From NCBI GenBank assembly GCA_963817135.1, contig CAWFNG010000019.1, positions 310,001-374,000 of the forward strand: a DNA stretch of 64,000 nucleotides, read 5' to 3'. The translations under genes and the position numbers were made by a program. Positions 34,598 to 43,784 of the stretch are shown in pieces. Origin of the DNA: VAZQ01 sp963817135 (GTDB taxonomy: Bacteria > Pseudomonadota > Alphaproteobacteria > Rhizobiales > Xanthobacteraceae). How positions within the stretch are numbered: position 1 is the first letter of the stretch; the number at the start of each line of letters is the position of its first letter. Under the pieces are notes generated by a model, which was not told where the DNA came from, searched no databases, and worked only from the letters and a program-made list of their open reading frames with translations.

Positions 34598-35347
34598 TCA
34601 TGGGGAGGCGGGCCGGTACTTGATCCAGAAGCCGAACAACACAATCAGCATGCCGGCGAGCGCGTACCAGGTGATCGCATATTGCAGGTGCTCGTTGCGC
34701 AGCTGCGCGGTGGTGCGCACCGGCACCGGTAGCCCGCCCGCCGGCTGCGGCGATTCCATTTCAATGAAAAAGGGCGCCACCTCGCCCCAGCCTTTGGCAG
34801 CCGCGATGGCAATGTGATCGCGCACGAACCAGAGATTTCGCGCCGGGTCGTCATTCGGCGTGAAAATGCCGCGCCGCTCCGGCCAACGCATTACGCCAAT
34901 AATATCGATTGTGCCGGTGAGCTCGACGGCATGTGTGAAGAAATTTTTGCTGTTTTCCGGAACGACGCCGCGATTGATGACAACGATTCCTCCGCTCGCA
35001 ATTCGCGCAGGCGAAAATACCCAGTAGCCGCCGCCGGCGTATTCGCGCGCGCGTGCCGCGCCGGCATAGACGAGCGCGTCGGCCCCGGGAGTGAATGTCA
35101 AGGTGGTCGTCACGCGCCGGAATTCGTCCTGCGCAGGTTCGAGCCCGGGCCAGCGCTCGCGCGGCGGCAGCACAACAGGAGTTGCGGCGAGCCGCTGTTC
35201 GAGGGTGGCAATCAGCGCTTCCTTCCAGGCCTTGCGTTGAAGCTGCCACGACCCCAATCCAGCGCAAGTCAGGACCGCGGCGGCGACGAACAGGGCGGGT
35301 ATTACTAGTGGTCCGTGATCATGCTGCCGGCCGCGCACAGAACTCAC
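34598..35347 (-). CDS. SURF1-family cytochrome oxidase assembly protein
   Basis: A 249-residue protein with a membrane helix at each end (LVIPALFVAAAVLTCAGLGSW and WYALAGMLIVLFGFWIKY) and a periplasmic domain with GYWVFSPA, VVINRGVVPE and YAITWYALA motifs of SURF1/Shy1. It helps insert haem a into subunit I. GTG 35347 overlaps the stop of the DUF983 gene by four bases; an alternative GTG is at 35338. It ends the oxidase gene block. Confidence 0.92.
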   Translation of the reverse strand: MSSVRGRQHDHGPLVIPALFVAAAVLTCAGLGSWQLQRKAWKEALIATLEQRLAATPVVLPPRERWPGLEPAQDEFRRVTTTLTFTPGADALVYAGAARAREYAGGGYWVFSPARIASGGIVVINRGVVPENSKNFFTHAVELTGTIDIIGVMRWPERRGIFTPNDDPARNLWFVRDHIAIAAAKGWGEVAPFFIEMESPQPAGGLPVPVRTTAQLRNEHLQYAITWYALAGMLIVLFGFWIKYRPASP

Positions 35348-35730
35348 GGGGAGTTGCCACCGGTAAAGCGTCCTTCCTCGGCTTGGTGGTGATACTGCAA
35401 TCCAATGAGCAGGCCCTTCATTGGGCGCAGCGGCAGCAGCGTCGTGATCAAAATGAGCGGCCCCCACAGTGCTGCATGCACCCAATAAGGCGGCGCATAT
35501 ATCATCTCGACCGCCAGCGCCGAACCGGCGACGATGAATCCGGAGATGAACATGACGAAAAATGCCGGACCGTCCGCCGAATCGGCAAAGGAAAAGTCGA
35601 GCCCGCAATGATCGCAGCGCGGCTGCAGGGCGAGAAAGCCGGCGAACAAGCGGCCCTTGCCGCAGCGCGGGCAGCGTCCCAGCAGCCCGTTTACAATGGG
35701 CGAGCGCGAATTGTGGGTTGAAACGTCCAC
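35344..35730 (-). CDS. DUF983 membrane protein
   Basis: A 128-residue protein with an N-terminal zinc-ribbon-like CPRCGKG...CDHC motif and two or three hydrophobic helices (FFVMFISGFIVAGSALAVEM, LWGPLILITTLLPL). DUF983 proteins regularly lie between coxC and SURF1 in alphaproteobacteria and are presumed to assist oxidase assembly. The stop overlaps the SURF1 start. Confidence 0.9.
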   Translation of the reverse strand: MDVSTHNSRSPIVNGLLGRCPRCGKGRLFAGFLALQPRCDHCGLDFSFADSADGPAFFVMFISGFIVAGSALAVEMIYAPPYWVHAALWGPLILITTLLPLRPMKGLLIGLQYHHQAEEGRFTGGNSP

Positions 35731-35800
35731 GCAGCATTCCTAATCCGCAGGACACACCATGCGGAGATGGCGTTCCGCGGCCGTTTTCTCAAGCCTTGCC

Positions 35801-35827
35801 TTGCGAACTTCGGAATCGGGACACTAG
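35801..35827. repeat. Partial A end of the CTAG element
   Basis: TTGCGAACTTCGGAATCGG followed by GACACTAG matches the outer end of the A module (ACTAGTGGTCC... in inverse) with two changes. The partner end is missing. It lies between coxC and the DUF983 gene, 5 bases after the coxC stop region. Confidence 0.65.
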
Positions 35828-35831
35828 ATTG

Positions 35832-36695
35832 TCAATGACCCGCTGCGTGCGCTGCGCTTTCTCCGCCGGAACCCCATACATAGATGCAGGCGAACAGGAA
35901 CAGCCACACGACGTCGACGAAGTGCCAATACCAAGCGGCAAATTCGAAACCGAGGTGCTGGGTCGGGGTGAAGTGACCGAGATAGACGCGGATCAGGCAC
36001 ACGATCAGGAATGTCGAGCCGATGATAACGTGCGCGCCATGAAAGCCGGTCGCCATGAAAAAGGTGGCACCGTAGATGTTGCCGCTGAAATTGAACCCGG
36101 CATGGGTGTACTCGTAGGCCTGCACGCAGGTAAAGGCGAGGCCGAGCGCAATGGTAAGGATCAACCCCCACTTGAGACCCTCGCGATCGTTTTCGAGCAG
36201 CGCGTGATGCGCCCAGGTGACTGTGGTGCCGGAGGTCAGCAGGATCAGCGTGTTCAATAGCGGCAAATGCCACGGATCGAATGTCTGGATCCCCTTCGGC
36301 GGCCACACTCCACCAAACAGTTGCTCGCGCGTGATCTGGTGTATGTCCGCCGGAAACAGGGCGCTGTTGAAATAAGCCCAGAACCAGGCAACAAAGAACA
36401 TCACTTCCGAGGCGATGAACAGGATCATCCCGTAGCGGTGGGAGATCTGTACGACCCTGGTGTGGAACCCTCCGTAGGTCGCCTCACGCGCCACGTCGCG
36501 CCACCAGCCGAGCATCGTATAGAGCGTGCCGAGCACGCCCATGCCAAACAGGTAGGGCGCGCCGGCGAACATATGATGCATCCAGGTGATGGCGCCAACC
36601 GCGGTCACGAACAGCGATACCGAGCCCACTGCCGGCCACGGGCTTGGATCGACCAAGTGATAATCGTGGTGCGGCTTCGCGTGCGCATCGGCCAT
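35832..36695 (-). CDS. coxC: Cytochrome c oxidase subunit III (aa3 type)
   Basis: A 287-residue protein with seven membrane helices. Conserved segments include HHDYHLVDPSPWP at the start, FIASEVMFFVAWFWAYF, and HGAHVIIGSTFL, with the last helix FAAWYWHFVDVVWLFLF. It is the third core subunit of the aa3 terminal oxidase and supports proton uptake. It belongs to the coxB-coxA-ctaB-ctaG-coxC block. Confidence 0.97.
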   Translation of the reverse strand: MADAHAKPHHDYHLVDPSPWPAVGSVSLFVTAVGAITWMHHMFAGAPYLFGMGVLGTLYTMLGWWRDVAREATYGGFHTRVVQISHRYGMILFIASEVMFFVAWFWAYFNSALFPADIHQITREQLFGGVWPPKGIQTFDPWHLPLLNTLILLTSGTTVTWAHHALLENDREGLKWGLILTIALGLAFTCVQAYEYTHAGFNFSGNIYGATFFMATGFHGAHVIIGSTFLIVCLIRVYLGHFTPTQHLGFEFAAWYWHFVDVVWLFLFACIYVWGSGGESAAHAAGH

Positions 36696-36737
36696 TTAGG
36701 ATGTCTCCATCGCGTTGTTGAGTTTGCCGCGGCGCAT

Positions 36738-37319
36738 TCAGCTTCGACCGGCAGCACCCTGCGTGAGCGGCCGCTCAGGCTGCCGCACCGGATAGATCGT
36801 GTAGGAGAGCGTGATTGTATCGAGCGAGTCCTGTTCCGGGTCTTTCAGCAGCTCCGGGTCGATAAAAAATACCACCGTCATGTCGCGTTTCTCGCCCGGC
36901 CCCATTCGCTGCTCGGTAAAGCAGAAGCAGTTGATCTTCGAAAAATAGCTGCCGACAGTTGGCGGTGACACATTATAGGAGGCAATCCCGAACGTCTCGC
37001 GCGCGGATTGGTTGATGACCCGGTAGTTGACGGTGACGACCTCGCCGATTTTCAGTTCAACGAAACTCTGTTCGGGTTGGAATAGCCAAGGAAGTCCGCC
37101 GGCGACATTGGCGTCGAAGCGCACTTTCATGGTGCGTTGGGAAATGTGAGCGGGCGCCACCACAGCCACCTGGGTAGTCCCCGCAAAACCGGTGGTACGG
37201 CAGAACCAGTTGTAGAGCGGCACCGCGGCATAGGCGGCTCCCACCATTGCCGCCACGAAGAGCGCGCATGCTCCGGCAACCAGTAAATTTTGACGCGATC
37301 TGCCTGGGGATGCGATCAT
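36738..37319 (-). CDS. ctaG: Cytochrome c oxidase assembly protein CtaG/Cox11
   Basis: A 193-residue copper chaperone that delivers copper to the CuB site of subunit I. It has one N-terminal membrane helix and a periplasmic domain; the copper-binding pair lies in INCFCFTEQ and a further conserved cysteine in YNWFCRTTGF. DPEQDSLDTITLSYTIYP is the family end motif. Next to coxC as expected. Confidence 0.96.
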   Translation of the reverse strand: MIASPGRSRQNLLVAGACALFVAAMVGAAYAAVPLYNWFCRTTGFAGTTQVAVVAPAHISQRTMKVRFDANVAGGLPWLFQPEQSFVELKIGEVVTVNYRVINQSARETFGIASYNVSPPTVGSYFSKINCFCFTEQRMGPGEKRDMTVVFFIDPELLKDPEQDSLDTITLSYTIYPVRQPERPLTQGAAGRS

Positions 37320-37332
37320 AAGCTCTGCCGAT

Positions 37333-37491
37333 TCACAGCGGACGATTTAAAACGGCCGGGCCTTTCACCAGAGTTACCACATAAAAGAGTATGACCAGGG
37401 CTGCCAGCGCCAGCGCAATGGCGATGGAGCGCGCGCGTTGGCTGCGGCGCTGCCGCTCCGTGAGAACGATTTTGTCAGGCCGCTCGTCCAT
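37333..37491 (-). CDS. Small single-helix membrane protein of the oxidase block (CoxF-like)
   Basis: A 52-residue protein, MDERPDKIVLTERQRRSQR followed by one membrane helix (IAIALALAALVILFYVVTLV) and a short tail. Small proteins of this make-up stand between ctaB and ctaG in Rhizobiales and are thought to aid oxidase assembly. ATG 37491 avoids overlap with ctaB; an upstream ATG at 37539 in frame would overlap ctaB by 32 bases. Confidence 0.8.
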   Translation of the reverse strand: MDERPDKIVLTERQRRSQRARSIAIALALAALVILFYVVTLVKGPAVLNRPL

Positions 37492-37507
37492 GGCTGCGTC
37501 ATTATCC

Positions 37508-38467
37508 TCATCCGGCAGCCCCAGGGAAAGCATTATCAATCAGCAATACGGCGAACAGAATGAACAGATAAAGGATCGAGAATGAAAACAATCGCAGTGC
37601 CGCGCGCTGCCCGTGGGGTCCCTCCCCTGCGCATAGCAATCGCAGTGCGAGCGCGACCATCAGAGCGCCTGAAACGGCCGCCGTCGCACCATAAAGGGCA
37701 TTGCTGTACCCAAACAGCCAAGGGGCCGTGCCGGTTAGTGCGAGGACGACGGAATAAATCAGAATCTGTCGGCGCGTTTCATCTTTCCCGGCGATCACCG
37801 GCAACATTGGAATCCCGGCGCGAGCATAGTCCTCGGTGCGAGTGAGAGAAAGCGCCCAGAAATGCGGCGGCGTCCACATGAACACTATCAGAAAAAGCAG
37901 GAATGGCTCGAAGGAAACACCGCCGGTGGCCGCCGCCCAGCCGATCATCGGCGGGAAGGCCCCCGCTGCGCCGCCGATGACGATGTTCTGCGGCGTCGAG
38001 CGCTTGAGCCATACGGTATAGACGACAATGTAAAAAAAGATTGTGAACGCTAGCATTGCAGCCGCAAGCCAGCTCACCAACAGGCCGAGGACGCATACCG
38101 AAAACGCGGCAAGCGTAATGCCGAAGGCAAGCGCTTCGCCCGGGGCGATGCGGCCTTGTGGGATGGGACGGCCGCAGGTGCGCGACATGACCGCATCGAT
38201 ATCCGCGTCGTACCACATGTTGAGCGCGCCGGCTGCCCCGGCGCCGACAGAAATGCACAGCAACGCCGTGAATCCGATGACGGGATGGACGTGTACCGGC
38301 GCAATCATCATTCCCACCAGCGCGGTGAACACGACCAGCGACATCACCCGCGGTTTCATCAAGGCGACATAATCGCCGACCTCGGCGATGCTCGGCTCGT
38401 GGCCCTTAAACGCGACAGCGGCTTGCATCGCAGGCGCGAATTCGGATCCTTCGCTTAGGGGTGACAT
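37508..38467 (-). CDS. ctaB: Protohaem IX farnesyltransferase (haem O synthase)
   Basis: A 319-residue UbiA-type prenyltransferase with eight or nine membrane helices. The substrate motifs are NMWYDADIDAVMSRT (NxxxDxxxD) and DETRRQILIYS region, with RPIPQGRI between helices. It adds farnesyl to haem B on the way to haem A. The start ATG 38467 gives MSPLSEGSEF; longer readings run into unrelated sequence. It follows coxA by 37 bases. Confidence 0.95.
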   Translation of the reverse strand: MSPLSEGSEFAPAMQAAVAFKGHEPSIAEVGDYVALMKPRVMSLVVFTALVGMMIAPVHVHPVIGFTALLCISVGAGAAGALNMWYDADIDAVMSRTCGRPIPQGRIAPGEALAFGITLAAFSVCVLGLLVSWLAAAMLAFTIFFYIVVYTVWLKRSTPQNIVIGGAAGAFPPMIGWAAATGGVSFEPFLLFLIVFMWTPPHFWALSLTRTEDYARAGIPMLPVIAGKDETRRQILIYSVVLALTGTAPWLFGYSNALYGATAAVSGALMVALALRLLCAGEGPHGQRAALRLFSFSILYLFILFAVLLIDNAFPGAAG

Positions 38468-38504
38468 GATGCTTACGCTTTCGAAGCGTCCCGCGATTTT
38501 AGAG

Positions 38505-40121
38505 TTATGCGGCCTTATCCGTGATGAGCGGCAACTCGTTATATTGATGGAAGGGCGGTGGCGACGGCAGCAACCATTCCAGCGTCGTTGCGCCCGCGCC
38601 CCACGGATTATCGGCCGCCCGCTCCTTGCGGATGAAGGCCTGCACAACGCCGAAGAAAAATACCAGGGCACCGATTCCGGAAATGTAGGAGCCGATCGAC
38701 GATACGAAGTTCCAGCCGGCAAACGCGTCGGGATAATCGGCAATGCGCCGCGGCATGCCCGCGAGCCCGAGGAAGTGCTGCGGGAAGAATACGATGTTCA
38801 CACCGATGAAGGTGAGCCAGAAGTGCAGCTTGCCGATCGATTCCGAGTACATGTAGCCGGTCATCTTGGGGAACCAGTAATACCAGCCGGCAAAGATGGT
38901 GAACACCGCACCCAGCGACAGCACGTAATGGAAGTGGGCCACCACGTAATAGGTGTCCTGCAGCGATCGATCGACGCCCGCATTCGCCAGCACCACGCCG
39001 GTCACGCCGCCTACGGTGAACAGGAAGATGAAGCCAATCGCCCACAGCATCGGCGTCTTGAACTCGAGGGAGCCGCCCCACATGGTCGCGATCCAGGAAA
39101 ATATCTTCACTCCAGTGGGCACCGCGATCACCATCGTCGCGACAACGAAGTAAGCCTGCGCGGCGGTCGACATTCCGACGGTGTACATGTGGTGCGCCCA
39201 CACTACGAAACCGATCCCGCCGATTGCCACCATCGCATAGGCCATGCCGAGATAGCCGAACACCGGCTTTTTGGAGAAGGTCGCAACAATCTGGCTGACC
39301 ATTCCGAAGCCCGGCACGATCAGAATGTACACTTCAGGATGACCGAAGAACCAGAACAGGTGCTGGAACAGCACGGGATCGCCACCGCCTTCGGCAGTGA
39401 AGAAAGTCGTGCCGAAATTGCGATCGGTGAGCAGCATGGTGATGGCGCCGGCGAGCACCGGCAATGCCAGCAATAGCAAAAACACGGTGACCAGCTGCGA
39501 CCACACGAAGAGCGGCATTTTGTGCAGGGTCATGCCGGGCGCCCGCATATTGAATATCGTCGTAATGAAATTGATGGCGCCCAGGATCGACGAGGCGCCG
39601 GCAAGGTGCAGCGCCAGGATGGCAAAATCGACCGCAGGACCGGGATGCCCGGTTGTTGAAAGCGGCGCATAGAGAGTCCATCCCGCGCCGACCCCGGGCG
39701 CACCGCGTTCGCCCTCCACGAACAGGGAAATTACCAGGAGCGAGAACGAGGCCGGCAGCAGCCAAAACGAGATGTTGTTCATGCGCGGAAACGCCATGTC
39801 GGGCGCCCCGATCATCAACGGCACCATCCAGTTGCCGAAGCCGCCGATCATCGCCGGCATGACCATGAAGAAGATCATGATCAGCCCGTGCGCGGTGGTG
39901 AACACGTTAAAGGTGTGCGGCTCGTGAAAGAACTGCAGGCCGGGCTGCATCAATTCCAGCCGCATGCCGATCGAGAGCACTCCGCCCACCAGTCCGCCGA
40001 CCAGCGCAAACACCAGGTACATGGTCCCGATGTCCTTGTGGTTGGTCGAATAGAGATAACGCCGCCAGCCATGCGGGTGGCCGTGCGCTTCTTCGCCGTG
40101 GGTTCTTGCCGTGGTCGCCAT
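38505..40121 (-). CDS. coxA: Cytochrome c oxidase subunit I (aa3 type)
   Basis: A 538-residue protein with twelve membrane helices and all hallmark segments: YLYSTNHKDIGTMYLVFA, the haem a/CuB ligand region FWFFGHPEVYILIVPGFG with the His-Tyr crosslink, VVWAHHMYTVGM, and HFHYVLSLGAVF. It is the catalytic subunit of the proton-pumping oxidase. It lies 42 bases behind coxB. Confidence 0.98.
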   Translation of the reverse strand: MATTARTHGEEAHGHPHGWRRYLYSTNHKDIGTMYLVFALVGGLVGGVLSIGMRLELMQPGLQFFHEPHTFNVFTTAHGLIMIFFMVMPAMIGGFGNWMVPLMIGAPDMAFPRMNNISFWLLPASFSLLVISLFVEGERGAPGVGAGWTLYAPLSTTGHPGPAVDFAILALHLAGASSILGAINFITTIFNMRAPGMTLHKMPLFVWSQLVTVFLLLLALPVLAGAITMLLTDRNFGTTFFTAEGGGDPVLFQHLFWFFGHPEVYILIVPGFGMVSQIVATFSKKPVFGYLGMAYAMVAIGGIGFVVWAHHMYTVGMSTAAQAYFVVATMVIAVPTGVKIFSWIATMWGGSLEFKTPMLWAIGFIFLFTVGGVTGVVLANAGVDRSLQDTYYVVAHFHYVLSLGAVFTIFAGWYYWFPKMTGYMYSESIGKLHFWLTFIGVNIVFFPQHFLGLAGMPRRIADYPDAFAGWNFVSSIGSYISGIGALVFFFGVVQAFIRKERAADNPWGAGATTLEWLLPSPPPFHQYNELPLITDKAA

Positions 40122-40163
40122 GAATGTTGTCCTTCGAATTCCGAGTTCCGTCCGATTATCGCG

Positions 40164-41018
40164 CTATTGATGGCAGCAAGGCTGTTGCCCCGCGGCGACG
40201 GTGATCGGCACCGTTTGGTTGCGCGCATATTTCTTCTTTGCCTCGTCGACCCAGGTCGCGAACGCCTGCTCGCTCACGACTCGCACGGCGATCGGCATGA
40301 AGGCGTGATCCTTGCCGCATAATTCCGAGCACTGGCCGTAATAGACGCCTTCGCGCGTGGCCTTGAACCAGGTCTCATTGAGCCGGCCGGGAATGGCGTC
40401 GATCTTGATGCCGAATGAGGGCACCGCGAAGGAGTGAATTACGTCGGCTCCGATCACGAGTACATGCACGGTCTTGTCCACCGGCACGACCATCTCGTTG
40501 TCGACCGCCAGCAGCCGCGGCTGGTCCTGCTTGAGTTCGCCGGCTTTCAGCATCAGCGAGTTGAATTCGAAATTGCCGTTATCCGGGTAGCCGTAACTCC
40601 AATACCACTGCTTGCCCGTTGCCTTGATCGTGAGATCGGCAGGCGGCGGGATGAGCTCAAAGAACAGAAGCTTGAATGATGGCACCGCGATTACCAGCAG
40701 GATCACGATGGGGATGATGGTCCATGCCACTTCCAGCCATGTATTGTGCGTGGTGCGGGACGGAACTGGATTGCTGCGCGCATTGAAGCGTATGATTACG
40801 ATGATCAGGAGAATGAGCACGAAACAGGTGATGGCGGTAATGATATAGAGCAGGAAATCGTGAAAGGTGATGATGCTGTCCATCACCGGTGAAGCTGATT
40901 GCTGCATCCCGATCTGCCATGGCGACGGCTGTCCGAGTGCGGCCAGAGCCGCACCTGCCCCGGCGAGCACTGCGGAAACCACAATGGCCGAGGTGGCCAA
41001 GCGCCTCAAATCGCGCAT
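40164..41018 (-). CDS. coxB: Cytochrome c oxidase subunit II
   Basis: A 284-residue protein with a signal peptide, two membrane helices (about residues 50-120) and a periplasmic cupredoxin domain carrying the dinuclear CuA site: C-x3-C-x3-H in QCSELCGKDHAFMP, with W-rich KQWYWSYGYPD for electron entry. First gene of the block, so the promoter should lie in 41019-41413. Confidence 0.98.
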   Translation of the reverse strand: MRDLRRLATSAIVVSAVLAGAGAALAALGQPSPWQIGMQQSASPVMDSIITFHDFLLYIITAITCFVLILLIIVIIRFNARSNPVPSRTTHNTWLEVAWTIIPIVILLVIAVPSFKLLFFELIPPPADLTIKATGKQWYWSYGYPDNGNFEFNSLMLKAGELKQDQPRLLAVDNEMVVPVDKTVHVLVIGADVIHSFAVPSFGIKIDAIPGRLNETWFKATREGVYYGQCSELCGKDHAFMPIAVRVVSEQAFATWVDEAKKKYARNQTVPITVAAGQQPCCHQ

Positions 41019-41413
41019 CTTTGCTGTTGCTCCTTTCGAAGCGAATTCCCCCGAGGCGCCTACCCCGCAGCAGCCCCGACGGTGAGGCGGCCTGCCACCA
41101 AGTTCTGCAGCGTTGCCCCTCGGGTTCTACGAGTGGGCGGGGCAAAGCGCCATGAGGAATGCCGGGCTCTCAAACCATAATTTCGGGTCGGTCGCAATGC
41201 ATCCTGCCAATCAGCACATGCGACCCGAAGACCGGCCAAGCGTGCTTCCGCCCAAGGTCCTCGAACCGCCGTGACTTTGTCCCTTTCTCGGCCACAATGC
41301 GCTGTTTTACTGATCATTGACGCGCAGGTCCGACCATGGTTCCAGCGGTTTGATTCGGCGCAACACAGTCTACAGGCGGGGGGCGCCAAGGAACAATCGA
41401 GGGCACGGGGATA
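41019..41413. other. Divergent intergenic region between coxB and the IalB gene
   Basis: No supported gene; long open frames here are antisense shadows. It must hold the promoter of the oxidase operon and of the IalB gene. No FixK/FNR-type motif was seen, in line with an aerobic oxidase. A GGCGCAACAC tract and a TACAGGCGGGGGG stretch precede the IalB gene. Confidence 0.4.
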
Positions 41414-41941
41414 ATGCTTGCATTCAGCCCGAGAACGCTTGTTCTCGCAATGAGTTCGCTGGTATTGACGGGGTCCTTGCTGACGCTCGGATCGGCAGAT
41501 CACGCGCGTGCGCAAGGCGCCGTCAAATCGGTTCACAATGATTGGCAGGTACGCTGCGACACGCCGCCGGGCGCGCAGGGCGAACAATGCGCCTTGATCC
41601 AGAGCGTGACCGCGGAAGATCGCGCCAATGTCGGCCTCACCGTCATCGTGCTCAAGACCGCCGATCAGAAGAGCCGCCTCATGCGAGTTGTTGCCCCGGT
41701 GGGCGTGCTGCTTCCCTCCGGGCTTGGTCTCAAGATCGACCAGGTGGACGTGGGTCGCGCCGGCTTTGTGCGTTGCCTGCCGAATGGTTGCGTCGCCGAA
41801 GTGGTGATGGATGACAATCTCGTGAAGCAGATGCGCACGGGGCAGACTGCCACCTTCATCATCTTTCAGACACCGGAAGAAGGGATTGGCTTTCCCATGA
41901 GCCTGAAGGGGTTCGGCGAAGGCTACGACAAACTGCCCTAG
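41414..41941 (+). CDS. Invasion-associated locus B (IalB) family protein
   Basis: A 175-residue periplasmic protein with a signal peptide (cleavage near DHARAQG) and the IalB pattern NDWQVRCDTPPGAQGEQCALIQ, VLLPSGLGLKIDQ, FVRCLPNGCVAEVV. The four cysteines probably form two disulfides. The family was named in Bartonella but is widespread in non-pathogenic Rhizobiales, where the role is unclear. Its TAG stop is formed by the CTAG end of the 39-bp repeat at 41938. Confidence 0.9.
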   Translation: MLAFSPRTLVLAMSSLVLTGSLLTLGSADHARAQGAVKSVHNDWQVRCDTPPGAQGEQCALIQSVTAEDRANVGLTVIVLKTADQKSRLMRVVAPVGVLLPSGLGLKIDQVDVGRAGFVRCLPNGCVAEVVMDDNLVKQMRTGQTATFIIFQTPEEGIGFPMSLKGFGEGYDKLP

Positions 41942-41976
41942 TGGTCCGATTCCGAAGTTCGCCATCACCGCACTAG
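41938..41976. repeat. 39-bp internal-deletion copy of the CTAG element
   Basis: It begins CTAGTGGTCCGATTCCGAAG (A end) and finishes TCACCGCACTAG (B end) with nothing between beyond TTCGCCA. This is what is left if everything between the left arm of A and the right tip of B in the 168-bp copy were removed. Confidence 0.85.
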
Positions 41977-42111
41977 GCGGCGTCTGCCATTTAATCTGAT
42001 CCGTTGACGGCGAAGGGCATGCCCCTCGCCCGCTGTGCGAATGACGCGCGATGGCCTCGCAAACAGCTGCGAGCGCGATTATGTTTTCTCCATAGCCGCA
42101 CTGGAACACTC

Positions 42112-43533
42112 ATGAGCGCAGCAAGCCTTTCATTGTTCGACCGCGCCGGGCTCGATCGCTCGCAGGCGCGACGGAACCTTGCATTCGGTCTCGAAGGGGC
42201 TGATGACGGCGAGATCTATCTCGAATATGCGCAATCCGAAGCGCTGGTTTTCGATAACGGCCGGCTCAAGCAGGCGACGTTCAATACCGACCAGGGTTTT
42301 GGGCTGCGCGCCGTCAAGGACGAGGCGGTGGGCTATGCCCATTCATCGGACATATCGAGCGCAGCGCTGGCGCGGGCGGCAGATGCGGTACGCGCGGTAA
42401 AGGGCGGATACGCGGGACGCTACGCCGAGCCGCCGAACCGGTCCAATATTCGTCTCTACGGCGAAGAGAATCCGCTTCTCGAACCCACATTCGAGACCAA
42501 GGCCAAGCTCCTGCAAACCATGGACACCTATGTGCGGGGGAAGGACCCGCGGGTGCGCCAGGTGTCGATTTCGCTTGGCGCGAGCTGGCAGCTGATCGAA
42601 ATCCTGCGCGCCGATGGTGAGAGCTATCGCGATGTGCGCCCGCTGGTTCGCATCAATTTCACGGTAGTGGTCGGCGAAGGCGATCGCCAGGAGGTCGGAA
42701 GCCGCGGCTATGGCGGGCGCGAGGGCTTTGCCAATTTCCTTGCGACTGACGACTGGCAGAACGCAGCGGATGATGCCGTGCGCCAGGCACTGACCAACCT
42801 CGCGGCAGTGCCGGCACCGGCCGGCGAGATGGACGTGGTGCTGGCCCATGGCTGGCCGGGCGTCATGCTGCACGAAGCGGTCGGCCACGGACTTGAAGGC
42901 GATTTCAACCGTAAGAAAACATCGGCCTTTGCCGGCCTGATGGGGCAGCGGGTCGCCGCCAAAGGGGTGACCGTGGTCGACGACGGCACCATCTCCAAGC
43001 GGCGCGGCTCACTGTCGATCGACGATGAGGGCACTCCCACCAGCCGGACAGTGCTGATCGAAGACGGGATTCTCGTGGGCTACATGCAGGACCGCCAGAA
43101 CGCGCGGCTCATGAACATGCAGGCAACCGGAAATGGCCGGCGGCAGAGCTATGGTCACGTCCCCATGCCGCGCATGACCAATACTTACATGCTGGCCGGG
43201 GAACGCGAGCCAAGCGAGATCATCGCCTCGGTCAAGAACGGGATTTACGCCGTAAGCTTCGGCGGCGGGCAAGTGGACATCACCTCCGGCAAATACGTGT
43301 TCGAGGTCACCGAGGCCTACCGGATCGAGGATGGCAAGCTCGGGGCGCCGCTCAAGGGCGCCATGCTCATTGGCAATGGGCCGACCGACCTGCATCGCGT
43401 GAGCATGATCGGCAATGACATGGAACTCGATCCCGGCATTGGGACCTGCGGCAAGAATGGGCAAGGCGTGCCGGTGGGGGTCGGCCAGCCCACTCTGCGC
43501 ATGGACCGCATTACGGTCGGCGGAACAGGGTAG
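42112..43533 (+). CDS. tldD: Metalloprotease TldD
   Basis: A 473-residue PmbA/TldD-family protease. The zinc motif is HEAVGHGLEGD (HExxxH), followed by the conserved YMQDRQNARLM and GGGQVDITSGKYVFEVTEAY segments. TldD works with TldE/PmbA as a heterodimer that trims unfolded leader peptides. No tldE is near. The start ATG 42112 gives MSAASLSLF, the family start; the frame is open further upstream to 42004 without homology. Confidence 0.95.
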   Translation: MSAASLSLFDRAGLDRSQARRNLAFGLEGADDGEIYLEYAQSEALVFDNGRLKQATFNTDQGFGLRAVKDEAVGYAHSSDISSAALARAADAVRAVKGGYAGRYAEPPNRSNIRLYGEENPLLEPTFETKAKLLQTMDTYVRGKDPRVRQVSISLGASWQLIEILRADGESYRDVRPLVRINFTVVVGEGDRQEVGSRGYGGREGFANFLATDDWQNAADDAVRQALTNLAAVPAPAGEMDVVLAHGWPGVMLHEAVGHGLEGDFNRKKTSAFAGLMGQRVAAKGVTVVDDGTISKRRGSLSIDDEGTPTSRTVLIEDGILVGYMQDRQNARLMNMQATGNGRRQSYGHVPMPRMTNTYMLAGEREPSEIIASVKNGIYAVSFGGGQVDITSGKYVFEVTEAYRIEDGKLGAPLKGAMLIGNGPTDLHRVSMIGNDMELDPGIGTCGKNGQGVPVGVGQPTLRMDRITVGGTG

Positions 43534-43542
43534 CCATGCGAG

Positions 43543-43746
43543 GTAAAACTCCACGCAGATAAAGACATTTCTGCACAAAGCGTGGATGCTGATCTGCGTA
43601 AGCAAGCGCTTGAGCAGCAGGAACAGCGTTGGTTGGATGAAAACCGCGACGCGCTTATCTCGATCAACTCTTTTATCGCTCGGCATGGGCTTCTCGCCAG
43701 CAAGCTCCGCTTTCGAGCATATGAATTGAGCACGTCTCAAAAATAA
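43543..43746 (+). pseudogene. CcdA-like antitoxin remnant
   Basis: From 43543 to TAA 43746 one frame reads DKDISAQSVDADLRKQALEQ, then QEQRWLDENRDALISINSF and HGLLASKLR. This matches the second half of CcdA antitoxins (VNIS..., RWxxENRxAL, GLxLxxLR). The N-terminal DNA-binding strand is missing: the frame is closed by the tldD stop and has no ATG; only GTG 43582 could start it. No CcdB toxin follows. The stretch is clearly more A/T-rich than tldD. It is an orphan, truncated antitoxin fragment. Confidence 0.65.
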
Positions 43747-43784
43747 GCAATGCTGCGCCCGCAGGTAGCAACGCATATCCAGAT

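Noticed and set aside
41060..42109. Minus-strand open frame of 349 codons over the IalB gene
   Set aside because: It is antisense to a clear IalB protein and runs through intergenic sequence without motifs.
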